Of a stretch of DNA of 64,000 nt, positions 48,340 through 59,100 are shown piece by piece. Origin of the DNA: Sphagnum compactum (Eukaryota > Bryophyta > Sphagnopsida > Sphagnales); assembly GCA_965153455.1 (NCBI GenBank), contig OZ234495.1, positions 21,820,875 through 21,884,874 on the forward strand, read 5' to 3'. How positions within the stretch are numbered: position 1 is the first letter of the stretch; each line of letters opens with the position of its first letter. The notes below the pieces were generated by a model, which was not told the origin of the DNA, did no database searches, and saw only the letters and a program-made list of their open reading frames with translations. The translations under genes and the position numbers were made by a program.

Positions 48340-49755
48340 GATTGTGTCCACTTGCAACTACATGGCTTCCTTGAACTAAGTTCAAATTTGAAACTCAACT
48401 CCCATGCTCACCATTTGCCACTCCAATATGCCATGCCACATGTTATCACTAGCAAAAATCTTGTCATTTGCAACCATTCCCTGTGCAACTATGTGCAATT
48501 AAATGTCACCTATGATTACAAATGGCTGCCTATGCGACTATTTTTCAAATTTGAATGGATTTTGGCTGTCCTTTCAATTAGTTGCGACTATGAACTATTT
48601 CATCTTTCCAATAAATTGATTTTTCATGATGTCTTTGTAGTTTTTACAACATCATATATACGTTAGTTGCACATGCAACCAAAGTAGTCACATTATAGTT
48701 GCATAAGGTACGTATGCTACCTAGTAGTTACACATATATATTATTTAATAACAAACATATTTATATGTATATACCTACCTACTAAATACCTACCTACCTA
48801 CCTACCTATTTATTAGGTACCTACATACATATATACCTACATATCCACTAGGTTATTTAATTCAAAATAATTATTTAGAAGCTATTTAAATAGGTACCAA
48901 GTAAGAACTTATTCTACTTAATAAGTAGGCTATGTAATAGTATGTGCTAGGGAATAGTTGCAATTAGGCTACAACTATGCAACTAGGCTGCAACTAAAAT
49001 TTTATCCCATATTGTTTGTCTTCCTTTTCAAGTTTACAAACTATATAAGTAGGTTGGTTTGGTGTAGTAAACAAATTCAATTTTTTCAATTGCCATACGA
49101 GAGGAACTAATCACATAGGTTCAACCCAAAAGGCTAAACTTCAAATAAAATAGGATTTTGTTGTAAAAGTTTTAGCCCTAAACCTACCTACCTACCTAGG
49201 TTAGACCTATGGCTATGTGGCCTAGGCTTAGCCTAGGTGCCACATGGCCTATTGTAAATGGCCTAACTCGAAACTAGGCTAGGTACTTTAGGCATTTAAC
49301 TAAGCTAGGTGGCTTAACCTAGGCTTAGCCTAGGTGCCATGTGGCTTATCATAAGTGGTCCAACCTTAAACTAATCCTAAATGATTATAAGGCAATCTTA
49401 AGTTACCTCGTGGCACAATCGTAAGCTAGCACATGGTACAATCTAATTGCTTTAATAAGATGGTTGAAAATATTCATTTATTTATTTCGCAAAATATTTC
49501 AAAAATCCAAATGATGTCACGTGTCACATTCTTAGGCTGCCACATGTGAACATATTGGTGTGCACTATAATCGCAGGAAGTCATCCCTGGATATGTACAA
49601 AATCTCTATACTTGTATTTTATGAAAAAATATTACATTCGTCATTTACAATTAGCGATCGTTTACAACTTGTCGTTTGCTACTATGCTGATTTTTAGTAG
49701 CAAGTCTCGCTTGCAACTAAAATTCAATCGCAAACAATGTTTTTTCCACTAATGT
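48340..49755. mobile_element. Element B2: unit with TTGCAACT subterminal repeats, related to B1
   Basis: TTGCAACTA, TAGTTGCAT and related phrases crowd 48,350-48,720 and 48,955-49,000 and recur at 49,620-49,735. The centre holds CCTA arrays (48,772-48,840 and 49,184-49,202) and two copies of a 17-bp palindrome. The right end reads GTTTTTTCCACTAATG, which resembles the 3' ends of some plant CACTA elements (TTTTTTCTACTAGTG type), but I could not find the matching left inverted repeat. No transposase. It shares TGTCACGTGTCACATTCTT with B1. It lies beside the 3' end of A4. Confidence 0.5.
49221..49334. repeat. Two copies of the palindrome CCTAGGCTTAGCCTAGG
   Basis: The palindrome (perfect apart from its central T) occurs at 49,221-49,237 and 49,318-49,334. 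Both copies are followed by TGCCACATGGC or TGCCATGTGGC, so the whole is a direct repeat with a period of about 97 bp. Confidence 0.85.
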
Positions 49756-50689
49756 ATATACCCACCATGTGGATGTCCATATTATCTATTAATGGAGAGT
49801 TAACCTTTTGAACTGCCATTGGATCAAGCCAAAGGTAATATGAGGCTCTATGTACGTGACATGCTTCACAATTTTAACAATTTGCATCAATAAGGGCAAG
49901 TGATGAACATAAAATATTCATGGTTCTAAGTTGGGTTGACATTTTCAGAAAAAATGGCTCATTTGGGTTTGAATGTATTATGTTAATGCTAGTTTAGGAA
50001 TGTTGACATTTATATCATAAGGGAAGTAGAAAACATACATAAATTGTTTGTCATGTTGGTTCCTATTGTGGGGGTTTTAATCATACTCGAGGCAAATTTC
50101 AGGTTAGGATGCTTGCAGTCTTATAAGCAAGGATATATTATAAAGAGAAGATATGGTTTAATTTGTTAAAAAGGGTTTTCTTGTTTCATTAATTTGATCA
50201 AATTGCTTGAAAGTTAAAAGAAAGTATTCACAATGATGGTAGTTAAGGTCATGATTTTCACATTGTTGTCTTGTCCACCTTCATTTTATTTTGAATGTTT
50301 TAAATGAAGTCCATGTATTCTTCCAAAGACACTTCTAGAACATCATGTTGTCTTCCAAGTTGACAATTTTTGAATAATAAAATATGCCCTCCTATTTGCT
50401 AGTGAAACAAATAGACCTGATTATAAACAATAGACCCACAAGTAGCATAGAGCTCATTACCTTGTAGTGCTTCAATTGTTGGACAACGTGACAATCGACT
50501 AAAATGAAACTTCCTTTAACATATAAAAGGAAAGAAGGAAACACATCGAGGCACACATCATGGAGATCACATATGGTCGATAAAGTAACAAATTGTGGAT
50601 TGCAACAATCTAGCAACCGACAATGTAAGAGGAATTTCAAATGGTTAACCAATCACATGTGCAATAGGTAGATAGGCCAGTAAGCCAAC

Positions 50690-51105
50690 ATTTAAGAATT
50701 CAAAGGCCGTTGAATCCTCACACATTGTTTTTCTGCTTTGAAGCTCAAAGAACATTTGCAGCCCTCCACCTAGTGCTTCCAATGCCTCAAAAATTGCTCA
50801 ATCCGGTAAAGGAATGGTGGAGATATGGGGCTGAAACTAGAGAAAGGCACTATCAGATTTTTAATCACTCAAAACGGAGTAAAAATGAGGAAGATATGAG
50901 GCTGAAACTAGAGAAAGGTCTAGAGTTATTTTTTCAAAAAAATTTGAAACAAACTATCAAACATCCTTTTCCTGTGTTTTGTGCATTTCTCCTTTACTTC
51001 TGACACTCAAAGAACATTTGTAGCCCTCCAATTTGCGCCACCAATGACATGAAAATCGCTCAATTTGGTTAAGGAATTAGGAAAATATTGAAAAGTGTTC
51101 GATGA
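50690..51105. repeat. Insertion in the A4 tail with an internal direct repeat
   Basis: A4 tail homology to A1-A3 stops near 51,110 and resumes near 50,660. The sequence between holds two copies of CTCAAAGAACATTTG followed by AGCCCTCCA (50,737 and 51,005) with about 268 bp between starts, and a second pair GGGCTGAAACTAGAGAAAGG / AGGCTGAAACTAGAGAAAGG at about 50,829 and 50,901. The 97-codon ORF at 50,710-51,003 lies wholly inside and is unrecognised. Confidence 0.6.
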
Positions 51106-51611
51106 TACATACATGTTTGGTGATGGGCTGTTCTACCCTACTCACTAGAAGTTGAGAGATTAAATTGGCTTGCAGAAGCATTCCATTTGGGAAAACCCAT
51201 AAGGATTGTACTGTAACAAAGCCTAAGATTATACTTTGAAGCAGCCTCAATTACATTTAAAACTTCCTGAATATTATAAATCAGGAGTTATTCACCCAGA
51301 AAGGACACCAGTTCATTGTATTTACACAGTGCTTCATAAAAAATGTCTTTACTAGGTTGAGCTACAAATCTTACTTTGACATCAAAGATAATAGGTGCAA
51401 GAGTTGAAAGACAAACTGGCCACATGACAACATCAAGCTCCCTGTAGTTATCCAAGTTTCCACATGGACTAGTTAATATCCCCAATCAGGAATAAAATTC
51501 CCAACACTAAAGATCCTAGCTCAATACCATTCTAGAGTGCAATCCAAATGTACATCAACTTGATATCTTATGTCCTAGTACACTTACATCCCTATCCAAA
51601 ATTTGAGCCTG

Positions 51612-52730
51612 TCAAAAATAAAGGACACCCATTCTGTGATTATTACATTCATTGGAAAACACATCTGACAAAGTATCCTCCCACATCAAAATCAAAGGTT
51701 CTCTGTCACATTCAAGGTGGCCTGCAGTCCACATTTCTTTTGCGAATTGAGGATGGAGCTCCATTATGTCATCCATGGCTACATGTGCAATGCTCACAAA
51801 GTAGTTGCATACCCTCTTAATCACTTCCTGGTGCCCAGGACTTTCTGAAGTAGCTTTGAAGGAGGCAATATCATTTGCAAGTATTTTCTGCTCTTCACTC
51901 TCCATGCGCAACTGCCTTATCAGGAAACGTTGGACCCGTGACAAGTTATTACCAAACTCCTTTTCTTGGCTCAAATTTTCCAATTGATCTGGCAATTTAT
52001 TCAAATCCACACATGCTATATCAGTATCAAAATGAATTCTCCATGTGTGTGCTAAGGCCATCACAATAGCACAGGCATCGTAATTGCGTTCAGGCCCAGG
52101 GGCTGGGTTCATTACACTGAACTTCAAAACTGAATCCCATTCTTCAGTTGTGTGCTTCCAGGGACGGGGCAAATGTGTGGAAAGAAGGGAAAAATCTCTA
52201 AGGAAGGGATAAAGAGGAGACCATTTCCATTTCTCATCTTCTGCAGCACATGCCTGTATGAAGTCCATAGGACCCTCCATCACCCCTTGCTTGTGTCCCT
52301 TGGACCCTGCAGGAAAGCTTACAAGGGAACCATGCAACTCTACATTCATTTGGGGCATGGACGCTAATTCCCACTCAGTGCCCTCTGCAATTGCAGCAAT
52401 TGTGAAACCCTTTTGAGAGCAAGCATGTTTCACTACATCTCGTTTGCCTTTGCCCACCATTGGATACATCTTCAAACGGTGCCCGATTTTAGGACACCCC
52501 CTATATCGATGGTAGTTAAGGCTAGGCTTGGATTTAAAAACTTCAGTGCAAAATTTGCATTGCCATTGGTGACGTGTCTGACCCAGTTCCTTGGGTAGTT
52601 GGCATTGCAGTGAGCACTCTGACAACAACTCGTTATACTCATCATCTCCATATTCATCAGTCCATGTTTTTCTGGCATATGTTAAAGTACTCATCCTCAT
52701 GATTGCAATATGAATGCAAAGAACCTGCAA
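51612..52730 (-). CDS. Element A protein: C2HC zinc finger plus unknown conserved domain (A4)
   Basis: An open frame of 372 codons, collinear with the A3 protein. By eye the N-terminal 90 residues are close to 90% identical to A3, and the rest less so. The start is probably Met11 or Met13 (STLTYA follows), since an acceptor-like GTTGCAG lies upstream on the minus strand. The finger ligands are Cys58, Cys61, His74 and Cys79 with A3 spacing, followed by the basic MVGKGKRDVVK stretch. The unknown domain keeps PAGSK, WSPLY, LPRPWKH, SQEKEFGNNLSR, ILANDIASFKA and SPGHQEVIKR, but the last 35 residues diverge (LEMW and WIGG blocks are weaker). Two full-length frames this far diverged, inside elements whose other parts are riddled with stops, argue for coding constraint. 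Function and expression unknown. Confidence 0.7.
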   Translation of the reverse strand: MQVLCIHIAIMRMSTLTYARKTWTDEYGDDEYNELLSECSLQCQLPKELGQTRHQWQCKFCTEVFKSKPSLNYHRYRGCPKIGHRLKMYPMVGKGKRDVVKHACSQKGFTIAAIAEGTEWELASMPQMNVELHGSLVSFPAGSKGHKQGVMEGPMDFIQACAAEDEKWKWSPLYPFLRDFSLLSTHLPRPWKHTTEEWDSVLKFSVMNPAPGPERNYDACAIVMALAHTWRIHFDTDIACVDLNKLPDQLENLSQEKEFGNNLSRVQRFLIRQLRMESEEQKILANDIASFKATSESPGHQEVIKRVCNYFVSIAHVAMDDIMELHPQFAKEMWTAGHLECDREPLILMWEDTLSDVFSNECNNHRMGVLYF

Positions 52731-53039
52731 CTACCACAAAATGGCCATTAGTATTGAACATAACTTAAGTTGCTCATCACCCTTATCATTGGAACATTGA
52801 CAGAGAAGTCCAGGACAATGTTGGGAAACTAAACAAATTTGTGTAGGCTGCCCCCTTTGGAGAAACTATCCAGTACTTGGGACCAATACCAATGGCAATT
52901 GTAGAATGGGTTCACACTTTTAGCGTAGCTGTCAATGTCACTCAACTGCAGTTAGCTGCATTCTTCTAGAGCAGAATCAATTACATCTTTGGTTTCAAAA
53001 TGTTGGGAAACACAAGAAACAATTTGTGGCCCAAAGCAT

Positions 53040-53690
53040 AAGTGAATAAACAACTAAGGACTTTGCTAACATGTGAGGAAATCATGGCACCCTAAGCAAT
53101 GACTTCAATGAACACCCTGATCACTCTCTGTGCAAGCCTCTTATATAGTGCCACATTGAAATACATCAGAAATTAGACACACAAGAACAGACTCACAGTC
53201 ACATTTCATGATCAGTTCATGTATAGACCTGGCCTGCCCCTTCAGTTGCTGTTACACTGGCACACAGTCCAGGTCTTGTATGGAAGCAACAGTGTGGTTC
53301 AGCTCCACCCTTCCCTTTGCAAAATTTGTGGCCGGAATGCTACTGCCTTTCACCCCTGCACGTAGTTCAAATGTCCCAACCCTTCACAAAATTTGTGGAG
53401 GGAATGCTACTGTCTTTCACCCCTGCACGTATTACAAATGTCCCAAAGCTTTGCAAAATTTGTGGAGGAAATGCTACTGCCTTTCACCCCTGCGAGTATT
53501 TCAAATGTCCCAAACCTTTGCAAAATTTGTGGAGGGAGTCTACTGCCTTTCACCCCTGCATGTATTTCAAATGTCCCAACACATGGCATTCTCAACAATT
53601 AACACATCACTTGCACAATTCCTAGCAGATACTGCAAGCATCCACTATACTCCTCACATGTGGGAGCCATGACCATGAGGTTGTCTGCCA
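53040..53690 (-). pseudogene. PPR gene fragment in A4
   Basis: The minus strand carries the same captured PPR piece as A2 and A3. An LGHLKYMQG-equivalent precedes the repeats, an ELNHTVA / CVPV stretch corresponds to the ELNPVAVIG block of A3, IHELIMKCDCES (near 53,190-53,230) matches VHEQIMKCECES, and a GVH...ISS stretch near 53,095-53,145 matches the RDVVSWxxMI end. The middle has been expanded into four tandem units of 67 bp, which is not a multiple of three, so the frame is lost. Plus-strand ORFs of 154, 102 and 69 codons over this region are products of the tandem repeat. Confidence 0.7.
53321..53580. repeat. Tandem repeat, four units of 67 bp
   Basis: Units at 53,321-53,387, 53,388-53,454, 53,455-53,521 and 53,522-53,580 (the last shortened). 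Each begins AAAATTTGTGG and contains CTTTCACCCCTGC and CAAATGTCCCAA. A3 (34,270-34,335) and A2 (25,297-25,360) hold one unit each, so the expansion happened in A4 only. Units differ by a few substitutions. Confidence 0.95.
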
Positions 53691-55489
53691 CTAAATATGC
53701 ATCAGAGTTATACAGGTCTGAGAGGGTAAAAATTATAGTGTTCTAGAGGATAACACATCAGCAAAGCAGTTCACTGTTCAACCCTAGCCCATGGACTGAC
53801 CTTTGTCATGTTCCTTAATTAAGCTTCAGGCATCCATTGATGAATTGTTGGCTCTCGACGATTCCAAATTTGTCCAATTACATGGTCAACTTTATATCTG
53901 CAGGATTCCAAATTGGGGATTGAAGGAACTAAAAAGTTTGCCATTTCTGACAATGCTGCAATCTGGAACTAACACATGGTATACTTCCGGCACTTCACAT
54001 GTGGTAAACAATTTGACTTCAGATTCAGCAAGTTTCAACATGAGGGAAACACCAGGAGGGAACAGGGCAGCTATAATTAAGGATCCAACAACCATATCAT
54101 TTCAGCTGACTGATTCCTCCATCATCAGGATCAGTAGCACTCAACAGGAAACTCCTCCAATTTTTCTATCCCATTGTAGAATTCAATCTCAGCATTCACA
54201 TACACTGTACACTCCAATTGCAGTTCCCACACACACAGACTCATTGCAGGCATGGATGATTCTTCCACTTTGCAAAGGATAATAGGGAGTGATGCATGAA
54301 GCACTATGCAAAATCTTAAAGATACTCCCTGGGTGTCAATGAAGAGGGAAATCTGCTGAGCACCTGATGGAAGGGGACCCTGCCATCTTACATTCGCTGG
54401 TGCAGGGATACATCAACCTATTCACACATGTCTGTAACGAGTTCCATAACAAAGAAGACATAACACATACTACATATGCAGCATGCATGTCTAAGGATGC
54501 CATATGGGTGTGATGTCATTTGTCAAGTTTCATTCGCACCTTACAAATCAAATTTCAGTGATTGAGCTGCAAGAGGAGCGTGGAGACCCTGTCTGCAACT
54601 TCTGCAGCTTCCATGGCCGTTCCAATGCCTCTGGCAAACAACGATTCTTACTAGGGTGCAACTTGTCTGCATTCACCTTTTAAATGCCCACACCCAAAAC
54701 TGCGAAATTTTGAGGACTTTAAACTCGAACATGTGCAAAACATATGCAACCCTGACCTGCTCTCACCTGCTTCCTAACCTCCTCGCCCTCTCCATGAACA
54801 GACCGTTTACAAGCATGAAATCACATTAGAAGGAAATGAATGAAGGACCCCTGATGAGTCCACAGTTTACGGTTTGCAGACGAACAATCTCCAAACGCAT
54901 GAACCCACTTCAAGCGCAAAAAAAAAGGGGAGATGTTTCGTCTCAGTAGAACTCACATCTCTATAGCCACACCGCTGATTGCTGGGATAAAGGACTCACA
55001 TGGTTATCTTGGGACGCAATTCTGGCTGTAAACGCGCGTATTCGAAGCCTGACTGGATTCAAAAGAGCCGAAGAAAATCACTCAGAAATGTCGCGCCCCC
55101 CAATCTTCAGTGACAGTCCTTTACTTTACTCTAAACACTTGTTTGTTTTCAAGCCTCTAGTTGCTGCTGAATGGCCTCCTAGATGTTCCTCCTGGCACAA
55201 GCAACAAAGATAATAAGGATGATGAAGCAGTTGTGAAGAGCAGGGAAGAGAGCTGTGGAGAGCACAGAGTTCGGTAAATCAGTGATGAGATGTATGAGAA
55301 AGTTGTGGACTAGAGCAGAGAAGAGAGCTATGGAGAGCAGAGTTGAGTGGAAGAATTGTGAAATAAGACAGTACTTGGGCGATGATGCTTCCACATGTTG
55401 AAAATTTATGTCTCTCTGGTATAGAGTCCTGACTCTTTAGATATATATAGGACTTGTTGCCTGTTGCACATGTTGTATAAGATCTTGGT

Positions 55490-55760
55490 GTTGTATATGT
55501 TTTACATCTTTTGCTTGTTGTAGCCTAAATGTTGTACATGTTTTACATTACAGTATCTTTTTCTATGTAACGCAAGTCGGGTGTTGTATATGTGGCACAT
55601 GTTTTACATTACAGTGTCTTTTTGTATGTAACACAAGTTGGGTGTTGTATATGTTGCACATGTTTTACATTAGAGTGTCTTTTTGTATGTAACACAAGTC
55701 GGGTGTTGTGTATGTTGTACATGTTGCGTGTGGCATATGTTTGACATGTTGGGTGTTTTG
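55490..55760 (-). repeat. GTTGTACATGTT array, 5' end of A4, partly 61-bp units
   Basis: Starts of GTGTTGTATATG-type units at 55,581, 55,642 and 55,703 give a 61-bp period, with a less regular unit before. Each unit carries GTTGTATATGTTGCACATG and GTATGTAACACAAGT. The reverse complement matches the ACATGTACAAC array of A3. Most core words are palindromic (ACATGT, TGTACA). Confidence 0.85.
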
Positions 55761-55813
55761 CTTTTTCAATATAAAAAATGAATAGAATGACCATGGATTT
55801 TTTGTTCTTGTGT

Positions 55814-56115
55814 TTTTGTTGTTTTGTGTGTGTTTTGTTTTGTTTTAATATTTGGGAATGGATTGGATGTACAATATAGCTAATCTTTTTTTCTTTCGGG
55901 TTTGTGTAAACAAGCATTAATGCATATTGTCATCTTGTTGTTGGTTTTTCTTGCAAAAATGTCATGACCTTCATTTTTTCCCTCTTTTAACATGTTTACG
56001 AATATTACTTTTTTTATGACCCTTTTCTATTTAAGGTGCAATTGTGTAGTTCATTACTTTAAATTGTATTTTGCTAAAAAAATTTATGAGTTTGAGAATT
56101 TTTTTCCTATTTTCT
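55814..56115 (+). repeat. Direct repeat of about 290 bp, right copy
   Basis: Partner of 47,453-47,735 in the same orientation, about 8.3 kb apart. The two bracket B2 and A4 exactly, the right copy starting within about 50 bp of the 5' end of A4. Confidence 0.85.
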
Positions 56116-59100
56116 GATGCATGTGAACGGTGTATAGTGAGGTCTAGTAAATGGTATGCAAAGTCCTTAATGATGTGCCAAAATCTCCCCCAGTGACAAA
56201 ATGTCAAATAATGGCCATTGGTCAGACTTGCCCACCTATAAGCAGTGTTTTTTTTTTAAAGTCTGATATCAAAAATTTGGCAAAATTACCCAGACCCCTC
56301 CCCACCCAAAAAGCAAAACTCGTGGAATTACACTAGAGAAACAAAATTCCAAAATTTTTACCAGAAATTTTGCCAAAAAAAAAACCACTGCCTGTGAGCT
56401 TTGTGGGCATTAGTGTGAGGTGCACAGCACGGCACTCACATGGTTCTGTCACAGGTCATAGTGGGGTGTTCACACCGGTCGTCCTGTAAAATGGACGCAC
56501 TGCCGCTTGCCATATTGAAACCCATGACGTGTCTAGAGGTGGGCCAAGAACCCGCCAGAACCCTAGCTCCAGTCACAGGACATCACCAGCGTCCTGCACA
56601 CAAATTGGCCCAATTGCCATTAGTGAATACACAGATTTTGAACATCTTATTGTGTGTGTTTGATATCAGTATTTATTTTTTGGGACAATTAATTTGGGCC
56701 AAAAAAGTCATCAATAGGTGACATAGTTTTCTGAAAAGACAATATTTTGTCACAAATTCCCTGTTTTAAAAATTGTCAAATTGTGACAGAAAACTGATTT
56801 TTTGGGGGGAGAGTGTCGCCACATTCACCTTTACTACTGTCTATACATTTATGAGTTCTCTGGAAAAGAGTCGCCAGGAAAGTGGAAATCTGCCTACGGA
56901 TGCTCGCCATTCTGGCGACATCAGGGAATTGCAAAAAACAAATTGGTCCAAAATGGCAAAACTCTTTTCTACTTAAAATGTGTACCTCCCACTGAAAACA
57001 GATTTGTTGGAATCCTCTTGTCCTTTTAGTTCAACATGTTTTAGAATTTGTTTTGTCGGATGCTACCAACCATTGTTGGAAACAATTTGCAAAGTTACAC
57101 TTTAGAGGCCTTTGCAAAATGGCATTTACAAGTTGTAATCTTCATGTGTAGTTAGTCAACACAAATATGACACAAATCTATGGATATCTTTCATCCATGA
57201 GAGAAACTTTTTTGTATTTGTGTAAGGACCAATAATCAATTAACCAAACCATTATTTGACTCTTTGACGTTGACAATTCTTCAACAACATCCACAAAATA
57301 TCGAACAAGAATATGATGTACAAAATACTAACATGTTTTCAAGTTTGAATAGTGGTTTTGTCCCATTATGAAATGAAATCCATAATCCAAGTATTTTCTT
57401 CCACCTTCAAATTTGGGCAAGCAACAATATGTTTTAATACAGCAAAAATAACTTGAAAATAGAACAATGTACCATTGGATGCAAATGATATGTAACATAT
57501 CGCTTGTTGCTTGTTTTCCATTCCAATCATCTTTATATCTTTTTAGCTTTTTTTTTGCCCATATACATTCTTGCCCCATTGGAATGAGGTTCATATGCCT
57601 ACTCAAGATTTATGACACGTTTGAGTTTTTAAATATATGTTATATAATATTTATTATGCTATTGAAATGGTATCATACATGTTTGAAACTATAAGCCATT
57701 GAAATAAGTAGGTTAATCACAAGATTCACAATTTAAAAACAAAATGTATCTCACCAAGGTGTTGGTTTGCTAAAATAGTTCAAATATGTTCAAATATTCA
57801 ATGATTTAATATTCTATAATGCTCGAATGTAGGTTGCAAATTGAAAGCCACAATTGAAAAAGAAATTATCTTAGTGGGGTCCACATAACTTGTATTTTAT
57901 ATAGTCATGAATTGAGGGAAACCTACATTTGCAATTCAAAACTTTAGACACATGGTGCCTCATATTAATCATAACGATAGTATTATTACAAATTGTTTTG
58001 AACACATTGAAGGGTAGGTCAATATAAGCCCCCCCAAAAAAAGGTATTTCATTTTATGGACAATCATAAAACCTTTATTCAAATGTTTAACATCTTATTG
58101 TGTTGTGTATAATTTTATTGGGGTTAATACAACTATCAAAGGATGTACACAAGTGTTAGTTATCAATGTCATGATTTGTACACAACTATTTTGGCAATAT
58201 AAAAATATCATGTGTTTGTTTGAAATTGCACATTGGTATTTCAACACATATTTTTATATATTTCATTTTTTGTATTTATGATGCATTTATTCTATTATTA
58301 AACATTTTCAATTCAAAACAATTGTACACTCAATTCAACTTTTTCTTATGTAATATTTTCCATCCAAAAAACTATAATGGAAAATATTTTCAAAACACTT
58401 AAAAAAATTAGCACCCACTTGATTGATTAATATTCATGACCAAGATTGTAGGATTGTTAAATAAATAACCTTATATGTCATGCATTTTTCAAGATTTCCC
58501 AATCTAGTGGAAACTTCCCACAAGCCATGGTTATATGACAATAATTCCAATTATGCAATTGTTCTTTTCAAGAACCCTTGTGTCCACTTTATTGACACCT
58601 TGGACTTATCAAAAAGCTTTGGTGCATGAATAGAAATGAAACCAACATTGTTGGATTGCATAATCCCAACATTCAAAGATTGTCTTGCTTCTCACATTGC
58701 TAAAAGCAATTCACACAAAATTTATACCAAATCAGGTCTTGGTGCAAGTTGTCCTTCATGCGAAGTTGTTAGTGTGGATTAACAATTTCTTTAAATATGA
58801 GGAACATATTTTGGCTTGAATCTTGCATTTATTTTAAATCAAATGTATAGATTAATACAAATAATTTTCTCAAAGGGCTTGAACGTGACCCTAGCTTCCT
58901 TCATAGCCATCACATACGAGATTATACAAAATCACAACAATTGAACAAAAGGAACAACAAAGAGAAAAAAATGGCCCCTATTTGATGCCATGAGACAATA
59001 CAACAAGGGAATTGCATTTAAAACACAAAACAATTACAAAGAAATTGCACATGAAGCAACTACAATCGGGGAATCGCAATTGATATGCACGAATACAATC

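Larger units (their letters stand above)
49780..55770 (-). mobile_element. Element A, copy A4 (minus strand, about 6 kb)
   Basis: Read on the minus strand, A4 has the same order as A3: 5' array (55,490-55,760), leader with CTCTCTTCTCTGCTC tracts (55,200-55,350), leader block, PPR remnant, zinc-finger/unknown-domain ORF, and 3' tail reaching about 49,800 (CACGTACATAGAGCCTCATATTACC matches A3 near 38,920). A TATATATA box-like run lies just inside the array (minus strand, about 55,440-55,450) and could mark a promoter, though A3 lacks it. Differences from A3: a fourfold tandem repeat in the PPR piece and a 0.4-kb insertion in the tail (50,690-51,105). A3 and A4 face each other tail to tail. Confidence 0.75.

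Noticed and set aside
50710-51003. 97-codon ORF
   Set aside because: It lies inside a repeat-built insertion in the A4 tail and has no motif.
53208-53672. 154-codon + strand ORF with an internal repeat
   Set aside because: It is antisense to the element A4 PPR remnant and owes its length to four 67-bp tandem units. A3, with one unit, has no such frame.
53803-54282. 159-codon + strand ORF antisense to A4
   Set aside because: The matching region in A3 keeps some residues (FVQLHGQLYI) but breaks frame soon after, and the similarity is expected from DNA homology alone. No domain recognised. It remains a weak candidate.
55490-55760. Regular 61-bp units and the 67-bp units at 53,321 considered as CRISPR arrays
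   Set aside because: The units are fully repeated with no unique spacers, and the genome is a plant nuclear one.
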